Shown here: one piece after another, positions 1 through 10,030 of the stretch
Numbering within the stretch: position 1 is the first letter of the stretch
Layout of the letters: the number at the start of each line of letters is the position of its first letter
NCBI RefSeq assembly: GCF_000737535.1
Contig: NZ_CP006269.1
Location: 682,001 to 746,000 of the forward strand
Source: Synechococcus sp. KORDI-100
Lineage (GTDB): Bacteria > Cyanobacteriota > Cyanobacteriia > PCC-6307 > Cyanobiaceae
Length of the DNA stretch: 64,000 nt
Reading direction: 5' to 3'
The notes under the pieces: generated by a model
The model's database searches: none
Told to the model about the DNA's origin: nothing
What the model saw: the letters and a program-made list of their open reading frames with translations, nothing else
Made by a program: the position numbers and the translations under genes

Positions 1-2
1 GC

Positions 3-371
3 GCGCTGTTGCTGGGCCCCGTCCCGATGCAATCGCGTTGGTTGGTGAACACGGTCTGGCCCTGCTGCAACGTGTGGTGGCCGCCCGCGGAACGGACGTC
101 ATGCTTCGCCGTGAATCCGATGGAGCAGCTGGCGGCTCAGCGCTGGGGCCGTGGCAGAGGCCTGCAAGTGCTTGCCGTGGCCCATTCCCATCCGGCAGCA
201 GCGGCGATTCCATCGGACAAAGACCGACGACTTGGGCTCTCCGATGGACTGATGCTGATCACGGATCGCGATGGCTCCCCACTCGCCTGGTGGCTGGATG
301 GGGAGCGTCGGGTGACCTCGATTCCCGTGGAGGTCTGGGACACTCGTCAATGCCAGGAGGCCTGCTCGTGA
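3..371 (+). CDS. JAMM/JAB (M67 family) metallopeptidase, 5' truncated
   Basis: Only the C-terminal ~122 residues are visible; the start lies left of the window. The open frame carries AHSHP followed eleven residues on by SD, the JAMM zinc motif (HxH...D) of Mov34/JAB peptidases. In bacteria these cleave C-terminal extensions from small ubiquitin-like sulfur carriers. The stop codon overlaps the GTG start of the following MoeB-rhodanese gene (GTGA), so the two are probably translationally coupled. That supports a joint role in sulfur-carrier activation. Family assignment rests on the motif and this neighbour; the substrate is inferred. Confidence 0.75.
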   Translation, partial: ALLLGPVPMQSRWLVNTVWPCCNVWWPPAERTSCFAVNPMEQLAAQRWGRGRGLQVLAVAHSHPAAAAIPSDKDRRLGLSDGLMLITDRDGSPLAWWLDGERRVTSIPVEVWDTRQCQEACS

Positions 372-1516
372 TCACGCCCCCGAGTGCTGGCAACGATCTG
401 TCTCCCGATGAACGGGAGCGCTACTCCCGTCATCTGATGCTTCCCGAGGTGGGAGCCGACGGTCAGAAACGGCTTCGAGACGCCTCCGTTCTGTGCGTTG
501 GCTGTGGAGGACTCGGCTCGCCACTGCTGCTTTATCTCGCTGCTGCCGGTGTTGGTCGGATCGGCATCGTGGACGGTGATGTTGTGGAGCTCTCCAACCT
601 TCAGCGACAGGTGATTCATGGGGAACGCTGGTTGGGCCGCTCCAAGGCCCAATCCGCTGCCAGCCGGCTTGCAGATCTCAATCCCGATTGCAGCGTTGAC
701 GTCCATGAGCTGATGCTCTCGGTTGACAACGCCCTGGATCTGATCGCTCCCTACGACCTTGTCTGCGACGGAACCGACAACTTCCCGACCCGCTTCCTGG
801 TGAACGACGCCTGTGTGCTGCTCGGCAAGCCCCTGATCTATGGCTCGGTGCAGCGGTTTCACGGTCAGGTCAGTGTGTTCAATCGAACGGTTGACAGTCC
901 CAACTACAGAGATCTGCTGGCGGAGCCCCCGCCGCCTGGGGAGGTTCCCTCCTGCGCTGAGGCTGGTGTGATGGGCGTGATGCCAGGGCTGATCGGTTTG
1001 ATCCAGGCCAGCGAGGCCATCAAGCTGATCACGGGGATCGGACGCTGCCTCGATGGTCGCCTGCTCGTTGTGGATGCTCTGTCGATGCGTTTCCGCGAGT
1101 TGACTCTGACGGTGGATCAAGACCGTCCGCCGATCGAGAACCTGATTGACTACCGCCAGTTCTGCCGCCCGGAGTCGTCTGCGATGGACAGCATCAGTGT
1201 CAGCGATCTCAATGCGTTGCTGGAGGCCGGCTCTGATGATGTGGTCCTCATCGATGTGCGGAACCCTTCGGAAGCAGCGGTGGCGTCGATTGCTGGAAGC
1301 CATCTCATTCCCCTGTCGTCCATCGAAAACGGAGATTCGCTCGATCAGGTGCGATCGCTGGCGCAGGGGAAGCGTCTCTATGTGCACTGCAAGCTCGGTG
1401 GGCGCTCGGCACGCGCAGTCCAGATCCTGGGGGACCAGGGCGTTGCGGCCGTCAACGTCGATGGAGGCATCGATGCCTGGGCACAGCTCATCGATCCCTC
1501 GATGGCCCGCTACTGA
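368..1516 (+). CDS. moeB: MoeB/ThiF-type adenylyltransferase with C-terminal rhodanese domain
   Basis: A 382-residue E1-like enzyme that adenylates the C-terminal Gly of ThiS/MoaD-type sulfur carriers. The N-terminal half has the nucleotide-binding GCGGLGSP motif and the DGTDNFPTR motif. The last ~110 residues form a rhodanese domain whose active loop reads CKLGGRSA, so it can supply persulfide sulfur. I chose the GTG at 368 because it overlaps the upstream stop and homology starts just after it (LSPDERERYSRH). The open frame runs on to the left but that part is a shadow of the peptidase gene. Cytoplasmic; molybdopterin or thiamine/thiolation role. Confidence 0.9.
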   Translation: MITPPSAGNDLSPDERERYSRHLMLPEVGADGQKRLRDASVLCVGCGGLGSPLLLYLAAAGVGRIGIVDGDVVELSNLQRQVIHGERWLGRSKAQSAASRLADLNPDCSVDVHELMLSVDNALDLIAPYDLVCDGTDNFPTRFLVNDACVLLGKPLIYGSVQRFHGQVSVFNRTVDSPNYRDLLAEPPPPGEVPSCAEAGVMGVMPGLIGLIQASEAIKLITGIGRCLDGRLLVVDALSMRFRELTLTVDQDRPPIENLIDYRQFCRPESSAMDSISVSDLNALLEAGSDDVVLIDVRNPSEAAVASIAGSHLIPLSSIENGDSLDQVRSLAQGKRLYVHCKLGGRSARAVQILGDQGVAAVNVDGGIDAWAQLIDPSMARY

Positions 1517-1522
1517 CAGAGG

Positions 1523-2671
1523 TCAGTAGTCCACGCCGCGTTTGAGATCGACGCCCTGTTCGGCGTAATGCTTGTGGCACACCATCTCGGAGTGAATGCT
1601 GGCGAGGTCGAAGTAAGCGGGCGGCGTCTTGCACCGACCGGTGATGATCACCTCCGTTTCCAATGGTTTTCGTAGAAGGGTCTGAACAATCGGTTCCACC
1701 GGCAGCAGCTCAAGATCCACGGTCGGGTTGAGTTCATCAAGAATCACTGTTTTGTAAAGACCGCTGGAGATGGCAGCCCGAGCGATCTCCCAGGCTCGTT
1801 CCGCCTCCACGTAATCGATCGGTTCCTGCTGGCCGCGCCAGACGATGGCGTCCCGCCCGGAGCGCAGGTGATCCACCAGGTGCGGATAACTTTCCCGAAG
1901 AGCAGCGATGGCCGCGTCCTCGGTGTAGCCCGTTCCTCCTTTCAGCCACTGCAGGATTAGCACTCTGTGGCTTTTGTCCTGGCTGATGCCTCGCCCGATG
2001 GCTTGCAATGCCTTTCCCAGAGCACTTGTTGATTTGCCCTTCCCTTCGCCCGTGTAAATCTCAATCCCGCTGCTCATGCTCAACGGGATCACACGGTCGT
2101 CATCAAGGCCAGGACGACGATGGGCTCGCATTTCGGAGTGGAGGTCTGCCTCCTGAATCAAGGGGGCTGGAGCGGCACGGCCGGTGACGATGATCTCCAT
2201 GCCTTCCGGACGATTCGCCAGGGTTTGGACCACGTCGTCAATGTCCAGCAGTCCGAGATCCAGCACCGGATTCAGTTCGTCGAGAACGACAACGGAATAA
2301 AGGGCGCTGGCGATGGCCCCCTTGGCGATCACCCAACCCCTCTCGGCCTCCTCCCGGTCAAAACGGGTGGATTCCTCCGCCGTGAAATGGTCGGCCCGGC
2401 CTGTGCGCAGTTGATCGATCAGATGGGGAAACCCCTGCTGCAGGGCTTCGATCGCCGCATCCTCGTCGTAGGCACGACCAGGCCCTTTCAGAAAACGGAG
2501 CAGCAGAACCCGTGTTCGCCGCTGTTCACAAATGCCCAGACCAATAGTTCGCAGCACAACGCCGAGGGCAGCCTGGCTTTTGCCCTTGCCCTCTCCGTCA
2601 TAGACGTGCAGCTGTCCCTGGCTGCGTTCTCGGCTGTCTGCCGCGGTATTGATGCCGATGCGGCGGGGCAT
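1523..2671 (-). CDS. Tandem-duplicated CobO/BtuR-like P-loop ATPase
   Basis: A 382-residue protein made of two copies of a CobO-like domain (cob(I)yrinic acid a,c-diamide adenosyltransferase family). Each half has its own Walker A loop, GEGKGKSQAALG near residue 26 and GEGKGKSTSALG near residue 210. Each also repeats VVLDELNPVLD / VILDELNPTVD and an IIVTGR / IIITGR strand. Single-domain CobO is usually about 180-200 residues, so this is a fused duplication. It may adenosylate corrinoids, or it may be a divergent P-loop enzyme; the halves differ enough that only one may be catalytic. It is convergent with moeB and divergent from larE. Confidence 0.75.
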   Translation of the reverse strand: MPRRIGINTAADSRERSQGQLHVYDGEGKGKSQAALGVVLRTIGLGICEQRRTRVLLLRFLKGPGRAYDEDAAIEALQQGFPHLIDQLRTGRADHFTAEESTRFDREEAERGWVIAKGAIASALYSVVVLDELNPVLDLGLLDIDDVVQTLANRPEGMEIIVTGRAAPAPLIQEADLHSEMRAHRRPGLDDDRVIPLSMSSGIEIYTGEGKGKSTSALGKALQAIGRGISQDKSHRVLILQWLKGGTGYTEDAAIAALRESYPHLVDHLRSGRDAIVWRGQQEPIDYVEAERAWEIARAAISSGLYKTVILDELNPTVDLELLPVEPIVQTLLRKPLETEVIITGRCKTPPAYFDLASIHSEMVCHKHYAEQGVDLKRGVDY

Positions 2672-2724
2672 GGACGCAGCTCTTACGGTTGGAGCCTACC
2701 TAGATCGTTCAGGTTGTCCCGTTG

Positions 2725-3564
2725 ATGTTCCGGCTGCAGGAAACGTTGCCAGCTCGGGCGGCTGATCAGCTTGCGCGGCTCAGGCAGTGGTTCAGGCAGG
2801 GGCGAGCCGACACCCCGTTGATCTGTGTCGCCTACTCCGGCGGCGTCGACAGCACCTTGGTGGCAGCGATTGCTCACGAGCAGCAGGGTGAACGGGCTCT
2901 GGCCGTGACTGGAGTCTCTCCAGCGCTGGCCCCCCACCTGTTGCAGGAGGCCAGAACCCAGGCCGGTTGGATCGGAATCCGCCATCAGGAGTGCAGAACC
3001 CGCGAACTGGATGATCCCGGGTACAGCAGTAACCCGCAGGACCGCTGCTATGCCTGCAAACAGGAACTGCACGCCCACCTCAGTGAGGTGATTGCGGCTG
3101 CTGAGGGTGGTTTGGTGGTCGATGGTGTCAATCTCGACGATCTTGGTGATCACCGCCCTGGAATCAAGGCCGCACGCGAGGCGGGTGTTCGTTCTCCTCT
3201 GGCGGAATTGGAGATCGACAAGGCCACGATTCGCCAACTTTCAGAAGCGCTGGGTTTTCCCTGGTGGGACAAACCTGCCCAGCCATGTCTCGCGTCGCGG
3301 TTCCCCTATGGAGAGACGATCACGGCTGAACGTCTGAGGCGGGTCGGCGCTGCTGAGGCATGGCTCATCCAACGGGGTTTCCACCACATCAGGGTCCGCA
3401 GTCAGGGATTGGCGGCGCGGATTGAGATTCCGCGCGATCAGATCGCCAGCCTGGTCGCCCTGACAGAACAAGAGCCACTGGTCACGGAGCTGATGGCGCT
3501 GGGATTCACCTCAGTGAGTGTTGATCTGGAAGGTCTGGTCAGCGGCAAACTCAATCGCCGCTGA
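2725..3564 (+). CDS. larE: LarE-type ATP-dependent sulfur transferase
   Basis: A 279-residue PP-loop ATPase. The AYSGGVDST loop (residues 36-44) binds ATP and KPAQPCLASRFPYG (183-196) is the LarE signature carrying the sulfur-donating cysteine. LarE thiolates the pyridinium precursor of the nickel-pincer nucleotide cofactor. Besides Cys188 there is a Cys108-x2-Cys111 pair (DRCYACK), the three-cysteine arrangement known from LarE proteins that bind a [4Fe-4S] cluster. ATG at 2725 is preferred over the TTG one codon upstream. larA, larB and larC are not in the window, so its partners are unknown. Confidence 0.85.
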   Translation: MFRLQETLPARAADQLARLRQWFRQGRADTPLICVAYSGGVDSTLVAAIAHEQQGERALAVTGVSPALAPHLLQEARTQAGWIGIRHQECRTRELDDPGYSSNPQDRCYACKQELHAHLSEVIAAAEGGLVVDGVNLDDLGDHRPGIKAAREAGVRSPLAELEIDKATIRQLSEALGFPWWDKPAQPCLASRFPYGETITAERLRRVGAAEAWLIQRGFHHIRVRSQGLAARIEIPRDQIASLVALTEQEPLVTELMALGFTSVSVDLEGLVSGKLNRR

Positions 3565-3579
3565 CCGGTTTCAGGCCAT

Positions 3580-4068
3580 TCAGATCGACAGGGACACCGG
3601 GCTCGGTGTTCGAAGTTCCGTTGCCAACGCGGCAGGTGTTTCGCGCAGGAAACTTCTGAGTGCGTGGCGGCCTGCCCGCAGTTCCTCGCTCATGACACGG
3701 CACGCCTGTTCAGGCATGGTGTGGTCACCACAGGTGAACACATCAACGGCGGCGTAGCCGTTTTCAGGCCAGGTGTGAATCGAGATGTGGGATTCGGCCA
3801 GGAGAGCCAAGCCTGTGACGCCCTGGGGCTCGAACCGGTGGGTGATGAGGTTGAGGAGAGTGGCGCCAGCACGCTTTGCAGCGGTCGTGATGGCGGTTCT
3901 CAGGAAAGCTTCGTCGTCGAGTCTTGACTGGTCGCAGTCGTAGAGCTCGAGGATGCAGTGTTTGCCCACCATGTCGGTGGCGCCGGATGGTGCGGTTGGC
4001 TCGGGTCTCTCGGGTTTGTTGTCACCCCATCCCGGGTTGGGATGCAGGTCAGACAGGCTCTGCTTCAT
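3580..4068 (-). CDS. speD: S-adenosylmethionine decarboxylase proenzyme
   Basis: Makes decarboxylated AdoMet, the aminopropyl donor for spermidine. The short bacterial-type motif [20 protein letters not shown] is present; autocleavage at the E-S bond yields the pyruvoyl group on the Ser. Conserved homology starts at [14 protein letters not shown] 4068 gives 162 residues with a low-complexity 30-residue leader, while ATG 3972 would begin right at the conserved core. The open frame upstream of 4068 overlaps recF and is not coding. It lies 29 bases downstream of recF on the same strand. Confidence 0.88.
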   Translation of the reverse strand: MKQSLSDLHPNPGWGDNKPERPEPTAPSGATDMVGKHCILELYDCDQSRLDDEAFLRTAITTAAKRAGATLLNLITHRFEPQGVTGLALLAESHISIHTWPENGYAAVDVFTCGDHTMPEQACRVMSEELRAGRHALRSFLRETPAALATELRTPSPVSLSI

Positions 4069-4097
4069 CAGGCGTCGGCGCAAAATGGCCTCAAAGG

Positions 4098-5216
4098 CTA
4101 TCCGACGTTCAGAGCATTGTTCAGATCGGATTCCACCAGAATCTGAGCATTCTGACGCCAGCCACCATCGAAGGCTTCGAGGTGGGTGGCGCTGACCAGA
4201 CACTGGTGTGACGTCCCGACTGCTTCGAGCAAAAGCTGCTGTCGGGTGGGGTCGAGTTCGGCCAGAACATCGTCCAGCAGAAGCAATGGCGGTTCGCCGC
4301 AGAGCTCCGTCACAAGCTCAAGTTCCGCCAGCTTGAGCGCCAGCACCAGCGTCCGCTGCTGCCCTGCCGAACCGAATCGGCGCGCCGGAGATCCACTCAG
4401 CATCAGCTCGATCTCATCACGGTGAGGACCCACCCTGCAGCTGCCCAGCCGCTCCTCATCGGGTCGTTGCTGTTTCAGCTGCTCTTCGATGGCCAACCGC
4501 CATGGTTCTTCAGCCTCGTCCGCCTCGAGGGTGCTGCCGGGTCGATATCGCAGCTCCAGCGCTTCGGTCCCTCGACTGAGATGGGCCTGCCACTGACGCG
4601 CCAATGGCTCCAGGCGACGCAGGGCTCGTTGCCGTCGCCGGTGGATGCGTGTGCTCACAAGAGCCATCTGCAGGTCAATGGCATCCAGCAGTCCGGCGCG
4701 TTCTTGGTCGCTCATCGTGGCGATGCGTTTCCACAGCTGACTGCGTTGACGCAGCAGTCGACTGAAGCGGCTGATCAGATCGGCGTAGATCGGCTCCAGC
4801 TGCAGCACCACGCGATCCAGCCACTGGCGCCTGAGGGCTGGCTCCCCTCGAACCAGTTCGAGATCGAGAGCACTGAAGCCGATGCAGCGCAGAGGTCCGA
4901 TCAGATCCAACTGACGGCTCAGCAGTTTTCCGTTACGGCGGGCCTGGCGTCCGCCACTGCGACGCAGTTCCAGTTCCAGGCAGTCCCCTTCCCTGAGCTC
5001 GGCGCGCAGCGTGGCCTGGGCTGCGGTCCACTGGATGAGATCCCTGTCCTGGCTGCAGCGATGGGACCGCAGTGTGCCCAGCAGTTCCACGGCCTCCAGC
5101 AGGTTTGACTTTCCAATCCCGTTGGACCCGATCACCAGCAGCCTGGGATGCGTCAGTTCCAGCTGCAGGTTTGTCTGGTTACGAAACCCCCGCAGCGTCA
5201 GCCTTTTAAGCCGGAT
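4098..5216 (-). CDS. recF: DNA replication/repair protein RecF, probable ATC start
   Basis: SMC-like ATPase that loads RecA at gapped DNA. The Walker A is GSNGIGKSN and the signature/Walker B end reads [17 protein letters not shown]...[12 protein letters not shown]. The first standard start in frame, GTG 5135, begins only two codons before Walker A and would remove the first beta strands. Upstream in frame the sequence reads [12 protein letters not shown], typical RecF N-terminus, back to a TAG stop without any ATG, GTG or TTG. The best candidate is ATC at 5216, giving about 372 residues. Either a rare start codon or a base error is present. Confidence 0.85.
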   Translation of the reverse strand: MRLKRLTLRGFRNQTNLQLELTHPRLLVIGSNGIGKSNLLEAVELLGTLRSHRCSQDRDLIQWTAAQATLRAELREGDCLELELRRSGGRQARRNGKLLSRQLDLIGPLRCIGFSALDLELVRGEPALRRQWLDRVVLQLEPIYADLISRFSRLLRQRSQLWKRIATMSDQERAGLLDAIDLQMALVSTRIHRRRQRALRRLEPLARQWQAHLSRGTEALELRYRPGSTLEADEAEEPWRLAIEEQLKQQRPDEERLGSCRVGPHRDEIELMLSGSPARRFGSAGQQRTLVLALKLAELELVTELCGEPPLLLLDDVLAELDPTRQQLLLEAVGTSHQCLVSATHLEAFDGGWRQNAQILVESDLNNALNVG

Positions 5217-5299
5217 GGGTCTCTGAGCAGCGTGTGGGTAAGGTACCTGTAACTGGTCGGCCTAGGTCGATCTTCCGCTGCGGCTCCGGGCCGTTCAGT

Positions 5300-5373
5300 G
5301 GGCATGTAGCTCAGTTGGATAGAGCATCAGATTCCGGTTCTGAGGGTCGGGGGTTCGAGTCCCTCCATGCTCG
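5300..5373 (+). tRNA. tRNA-Arg (anticodon CCG)
   Basis: Full cloverleaf: acceptor GGGCATG pairs with CATGCTC (one G-U), D-arm GCTCAGTTGGATAGAGC, anticodon stem TCAGA/TCTGA around loop TTCCGGT giving CCG, and a T-arm with TTCGAGT. The discriminator base is G and CCA is not encoded. It reads the CGG codon, consistent with the GC-rich flanking genes. Confidence 0.95.
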
Positions 5374-5377
5374 TGTT

Positions 5378-5851
5378 TCATTCCGGCTTGCGGGCTGTCT
5401 TCAAAGGCAGTCCCATCGCGCGAATTCCGCTTGGATCGATCACAAAGCCGTGGGTCTCAAGAGCGGCAACAGCCATCTTCGGAGCGGACACCGACAGGCT
5501 GCAGCCCGGTAGATCCCTGCGCAGCATGTTCAGCGATCTGTGGACGAGCACGCTGAGCAGCTGCGCCTGATCCGGTCCGGGCTTGGCACAGAGATTCCAG
5601 AGGTTGGCATTGAGGGCCAGATCACTGGTGGCCCTGACGAAACCCACCAGTTCCCCACTGCTTTCATCGAGCACACTCAGTTGCCAGAGGCTGTTGTCGA
5701 GGGCGCGCAGCCAGTCGTCCTCGGCATGGGTGGTTTCCTGGCAGGCCGCTAACAGGGTGTTGATTGATTCCGGAGAGGGCGCGATTGAGCTCTCCAACCG
5801 ATATCCGTTCGGCAGCTTGGGTGGGGCTGATTGGTGAAGAAAAGGGAGCAT
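5378..5851 (-). CDS. Putative GNAT-family N-acetyltransferase
   Basis: About 157 residues. The layout fits a small GNAT fold: a central LVGFVRATSD strand, an LLSVLVHRSLNML helix in the acetyl-CoA region, and a C-terminal MAVAALETHGFVID segment like the usual helix-loop before the last strands. The canonical Q/RxxGxG/A loop is weak, so the assignment is tentative and the substrate unknown. ATG 5851 is used; a TTG lies one codon upstream. It sits downstream of ppc on the same strand. Confidence 0.6.
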   Translation of the reverse strand: MLPFLHQSAPPKLPNGYRLESSIAPSPESINTLLAACQETTHAEDDWLRALDNSLWQLSVLDESSGELVGFVRATSDLALNANLWNLCAKPGPDQAQLLSVLVHRSLNMLRRDLPGCSLSVSAPKMAVAALETHGFVIDPSGIRAMGLPLKTARKPE

Positions 5852-5861
5852 CAAGGGAACC

Positions 5862-8800
5862 TCAGCCTGTGTTTCGCATGCCGGCAGCGATGCCGTTTAA
5901 TGTGAGGAGTGCTCCGCGCAGCAGTTCGCTGCGGCTGTAGGTGCGTCGGTCCTCCTCCACGCCGGGGGCCTCACTCATGGGGGGTTGTCTGTTCTGATCC
6001 CGCAGCCGTTTCAGAAGGGCCACCTGCAGGAAACCGAGGGGAACGATCGTCCGGTTGCGAAGATCGACCGAGAGTTGCAGCGCTTGGTCAGCGCCAAGCA
6101 GTCGCGACTGGCCGGTGATGGCGAGCACCAGGGACCGCGTCAGCTCGTATTCATCCGCAATGGTTCGGAAGATCCGCTCAAAGGATTCCCGGTTGTCCGG
6201 TGCCCCCAGGCTGGTCATGTAGTGGTGGGCCAGGTCCAGGTCGACCTTCGAGAGCGTCATCTCCACCTTTGAGATCAGCATTCGGAAGAATGGCCATCGC
6301 TGATGCAGGCGCCTGAGCAGATCCAGCTGTTCAGGGTCATCCTTGACCTCCGCTGCGAGTGCGGTGCCGACGCCAAACCAGCTGGGCAGTAGAAAACGGC
6401 TCTGGGTCCAGCCGAACACCCATGGAATGGCCCTCAGACTGGAGAGATCCTTGGCACCTGTCTTGCGCCGAGCCGGGCGACTGGAAATCTGCAATTTGCT
6501 GATTTCCTCGATCGGGGTGACCTGCTGGAAGAAGGGGACCAGATCTGGGTTGTCATGGACAAGAGCGCGGTAGTGCTCGCGCGAATGACCTGCCAGGCGG
6601 GTCATGAGTTGGTTCCAGCTCGGCGTCGCATCCAGCTGATTGGTGACCAGGCTGTTTTGCACCACAGCGGTGGTCATGGTTTCCAGGTTGTAAAGCGCCA
6701 GTTCGGGCAGGCTGTACTTCGATGCCAGCACCTCGCCCTGCTCGGTGATCTTGATGCGTCCCTGGAGCGTTCCGCTCGGCTGGGCCAGGATGGCCTGATA
6801 GGCCGGTCCGCCGCCTCTGCTCACGGATCCGCCTCGTCCATGGAACAGCCGCAGCGCAACGCCATGGCGGCTGGCCAGCTCCTGCAGAGCCATCTGGGCC
6901 TGGTGAATTTCCCAGTTGCTGGACAGGAAGCCTGAGTCTTTGTTGCTGTCCGAGTACCCCAGCATGAGCTCCTGGAGAGGCTGACGCTGCCCCCCGACGA
7001 GGGGAAGCAGTTGCCTGTAAAGGAGTGATTCGAACAGCTCCTTCATCACCTCTGGAGCCCGCTGCAGGTCTTCGACGGTCTCGAACAGGGGGACAACCAG
7101 CAGTGAGGAATGGCGGGCCGTCGGATCCACCAGACCGGCTTGTTTCGCGAGCAGCAGCACTTCCAGGAGGTCAGAACCCGTGTGACTCATCGAGATCACG
7201 TAGGAGTTGCAGATGCGCTGTCCGAATTCCTGCTGCAGACGCCGCAGCATGCGGAAGACCGCCATGGTCTCGGCCGTTGCGGCTGACCAGTCGACTCCTG
7301 TGGGAATCAGGGGCCGTCGGGTCTGCAGTTCGCGATGCAGCCACTCGACCCGTTCGCCCTCGTCCATTTCGCCGTAGGGCTTGGGCAGCTCCAGATAGCG
7401 AGTCAGTTCATCGATGGCGTCGCTGTGACGGGTGCTCTCCTGCCGAATATCGAGACTGGCCAGGGAGAACCCGAAGATGTGCACCTGGTTCAGCAGGGTG
7501 TCCAGCTGTTCACAACTCAGCGCTGTGCTGACCAGGCTGTTGCGGATCAGCTCGAGATCGCTGCGGAACTCGTCCACCGCCATGTAATGCAGGGTCTCTC
7601 CGACCTGCAGCCGGTCGATGCCCTGTGCCGCCACCTCCTGAGGGGTCTGCCAGCCAGCTTCAGACAGCTGGTTGTTCCGCAGCAGGGTGAGCTGCAAGCG
7701 CTCGAGCACGTAGCTCAACTTCAGCCGGTAGGGCTCCAGTCGGTAACGGGCTGCACGGTCTTCGTAGATGTCAGGGAAGCGCAGCCGATCCATCTCCAGG
7801 GATTCCAGCAGCTCAGGAGCCACCTGGCTCCACTGCATCGAAATGCTGAGCTGGCTGCGCAGATCCTGTACTGAGCGGACATAGCGCTCCAGCATCAGCT
7901 GACGCTGGTAGCAAGCGGTTTGCCAGGTGATTTCCGGGGTGACGGAGGGATTGCCATCCCGATCTGATCCGACCCAGGATCCAAAGGTGCAGAAGGATGC
8001 CTGCGGAAATCTCACATCCGGGTAGTGCCGACTCAGGGCTGATGTGAGCCGCCGCCGCATCTGGGGCATGGCATCGAACAGCACCTGCTGGAAGTGATGC
8101 AGCGTTGAATCGACTTCGTCCAGCACGGTCGGCTTGAACTGGTGCAGTTCGTCGGTCCGCCACCAGAGGCGGATCTCCTCCTCCAGTTGATCGCGCAGGA
8201 CCTCCTCGTCCTGGCTGTTCAGCAGAGAATCGGATTGCAGCCGCTGCAGCAGATTCGCCACCCTGCGTTGCTTGCGACGAACGGTGTGGCGGACGATCTC
8301 GGTGGGATGCGCCGTGAAGACCAGGCGGATATCCAGTTCCTGCAGCAGGCTCTCGATCTGGGCAGGTGGAACATTCAGGCGACGCAGCCTCTCGAACAGT
8401 TCCCCGAAGGTGGCAGGGTCGGTCTGGCTGGCCAGAGGGGGAGCAAACGGATCGAAGGGGTGGTTATGGCTCTGCGTTTGGTTTCGCGATGGGAGAAGGC
8501 TGTCGAGATAGCCGTCCTCCTCGATCCGCTGTTCGACAATGTTGATCAGCTGGAAGTACAGCGAGAAGGCCCTGGCAGCCGCGATGGCTTCAGCCAGATC
8601 CATGGCCTTGATGAGATCGACAATCGCCTCACTGGTGCTGTTGCCGTCTCGGCCATCCAGAGCCACGGGGTCACTGAGTTGCTTCAGGCGAAGAACCCGT
8701 TCGCTCTGTTCAGAAGGACATTCACTGCGGAGAACGGTCTGCCAGAGATCCTCAATTAATTCCAGACGCTGTTGCAGCAGCCCACCATTTCCGGCGACCA

Positions 8801-8891
8801 CACCGTCAGCCCTAAGCAGTTCGCCTCCGGGAGCGTGGACGGTGGGCTGTTGCATCGACGCTCCGCGGTTCTCTTCTTTGGTCATGATCAT
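5862..8891 (-). CDS. ppc: Phosphoenolpyruvate carboxylase
   Basis: Carboxylates PEP with bicarbonate to oxaloacetate, the anaplerotic reaction feeding the incomplete cyanobacterial TCA pathway. Hallmarks: [62 protein letters not shown] and the C-terminal MRNTG. Length is about 1,009 residues from ATG 8891, which overlaps the upstream stop (ATGA). ATG 8855 has a better ribosome binding site (GGAG five bases upstream) and gives 997 residues; it is a serious alternative. The frame upstream of 8891 overlaps the gshA gene and is not coding. Confidence 0.97.
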   Translation of the reverse strand: MIMTKEENRGASMQQPTVHAPGGELLRADGVVAGNGGLLQQRLELIEDLWQTVLRSECPSEQSERVLRLKQLSDPVALDGRDGNSTSEAIVDLIKAMDLAEAIAAARAFSLYFQLINIVEQRIEEDGYLDSLLPSRNQTQSHNHPFDPFAPPLASQTDPATFGELFERLRRLNVPPAQIESLLQELDIRLVFTAHPTEIVRHTVRRKQRRVANLLQRLQSDSLLNSQDEEVLRDQLEEEIRLWWRTDELHQFKPTVLDEVDSTLHHFQQVLFDAMPQMRRRLTSALSRHYPDVRFPQASFCTFGSWVGSDRDGNPSVTPEITWQTACYQRQLMLERYVRSVQDLRSQLSISMQWSQVAPELLESLEMDRLRFPDIYEDRAARYRLEPYRLKLSYVLERLQLTLLRNNQLSEAGWQTPQEVAAQGIDRLQVGETLHYMAVDEFRSDLELIRNSLVSTALSCEQLDTLLNQVHIFGFSLASLDIRQESTRHSDAIDELTRYLELPKPYGEMDEGERVEWLHRELQTRRPLIPTGVDWSAATAETMAVFRMLRRLQQEFGQRICNSYVISMSHTGSDLLEVLLLAKQAGLVDPTARHSSLLVVPLFETVEDLQRAPEVMKELFESLLYRQLLPLVGGQRQPLQELMLGYSDSNKDSGFLSSNWEIHQAQMALQELASRHGVALRLFHGRGGSVSRGGGPAYQAILAQPSGTLQGRIKITEQGEVLASKYSLPELALYNLETMTTAVVQNSLVTNQLDATPSWNQLMTRLAGHSREHYRALVHDNPDLVPFFQQVTPIEEISKLQISSRPARRKTGAKDLSSLRAIPWVFGWTQSRFLLPSWFGVGTALAAEVKDDPEQLDLLRRLHQRWPFFRMLISKVEMTLSKVDLDLAHHYMTSLGAPDNRESFERIFRTIADEYELTRSLVLAITGQSRLLGADQALQLSVDLRNRTIVPLGFLQVALLKRLRDQNRQPPMSEAPGVEEDRRTYSRSELLRGALLTLNGIAAGMRNTG

Positions 8892-10030
8892 CCCAAAGCG
8901 GCGCTTTCGCCGTGAATCACCAGTTCCTGCTGTTCCATCGCGATCGCTCCATCGCTCAGCAGTGCACTGATGGAATGGCCCTGGGCGTGCACATCCAACC
9001 AACGCATGGCCTGGTTTCCATGCTTCAGAAGGGTTCTGATCGGTTGCAGCCGCTCCAGGAGACCGAAGCGTTCAGCCGTGGGTTCCATGCTCTCGAGCAG
9101 CTGCATGATCCAGTCGCGGCAACGGATCGATCGCCCGTCCTGCCAGTGATTCAGGCTGGCCTCGAGGCTGATCCGGGATGCTGCCGCGTCATTTTGGTCG
9201 GCAAGTGCGGCCAGATCGTCCAGCGACAGTTCGCTGCTGCAGAGAGGATCCAGGCGTGATTGCTGCTCGATCAGCGCCATCACGCGCAATTCCAAAAAAA
9301 CGGTGATCGCGATGAGATCGGCAGGGTCGGTAACGAGATCGCAGATGCGCAGCTCCAGTCGGTTCAGGGAGTGGGGACGATCAGGTCCATTCGGGCGCAC
9401 GGAGGTCCAGAGATGGCGCTCATTCCGCATCGCGCCGGTCGCCAGCTGCTCCTCAACCCAGTCGATGTAATGACGATGGTTGATGAACAGCGGAACGTGT
9501 TCCGGGGTCAGCGGAAACTGCCTCCAACGCTGAGAGTGCTGACCGCTGAGTTGCCCACCGATGAACGGTGAGCTTGCGCTGAGGGCCAGCAGCAGGGCGG
9601 CTTCGCAACGAATCAGCCTCACCGCTGCGAACAGCAGCTCCGGATCCGTGAGGCCGAGGTTGATGTGAACGCTCGCCGTCACAACTCTGGTTCCGTAGGT
9701 CGACTCAATTAGCGAGTGATACGGGTTGGTCGGATCGGAGCGTTCGAACCGATCGCTGTCGCCGAGACTGAGGGTGCTGCCGGGCAGCAGAGTCAGGCCC
9801 AAGGGAGCCAGCCATTGTCTGAGGGTTCGGCGAGGTCGCAGCAGGGCTTCCTCGAGCCGGTCGTAGGACGCTTCGGGTTCGGTGATGTATTCCAGATTCC
9901 GCCTGTCCGGCTCTGTGACGAAACCCGGAAGCTGTCGGGCGACCTCTGAGGCCACACCGACGTTCTCTCCGGAAGGCTTGCCGGTGAACAACTCCACCTC
10001 GAAGCCCTTGAGCAGCAAGGCAGGCCTCAT
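8888..10030 (-). CDS. gshA: Glutamate-cysteine ligase, cyanobacterial type
   Basis: 380 residues. First step of glutathione synthesis: joins glutamate and cysteine using ATP. The protein begins [10 protein letters not shown] and contains [14 protein letters not shown]-like and [10 protein letters not shown] segments, followed by the SVHINLGL strand of the carboxylate-amine ligase fold. It matches the cyanobacterial gshA subgroup by overall pattern. It overlaps trpE upstream and ppc downstream by four bases each, so trpE-gshA-ppc reads as one transcription unit. Confidence 0.85.
   Translation of the reverse strand: MRPALLLKGFEVELFTGKPSGENVGVASEVARQLPGFVTEPDRRNLEYITEPEASYDRLEEALLRPRRTLRQWLAPLGLTLLPGSTLSLGDSDRFERSDPTNPYHSLIESTYGTRVVTASVHINLGLTDPELLFAAVRLIRCEAALLLALSASSPFIGGQLSGQHSQRWRQFPLTPEHVPLFINHRHYIDWVEEQLATGAMRNERHLWTSVRPNGPDRPHSLNRLELRICDLVTDPADLIAITVFLELRVMALIEQQSRLDPLCSSELSLDDLAALADQNDAAASRISLEASLNHWQDGRSIRCRDWIMQLLESMEPTAERFGLLERLQPIRTLLKHGNQAMRWLDVHAQGHSISALLSDGAIAMEQQELVIHGESAALG

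Noticed and set aside
38-367. In-frame upstream extension of moeB-rhodanese
   Set aside because: It overlaps the JAMM peptidase frame and shows no E1-like sequence; GTG 368 overlaps the upstream stop and fits homology.
347-1387. 346-residue antisense frame under moeB
   Set aside because: Shadow of a GC-rich gene; low-complexity His/Arg/Gln composition and no domain.
8142-8759. Long plus-strand frames opposite ppc
   Set aside because: Antisense shadows of a clearly conserved gene.
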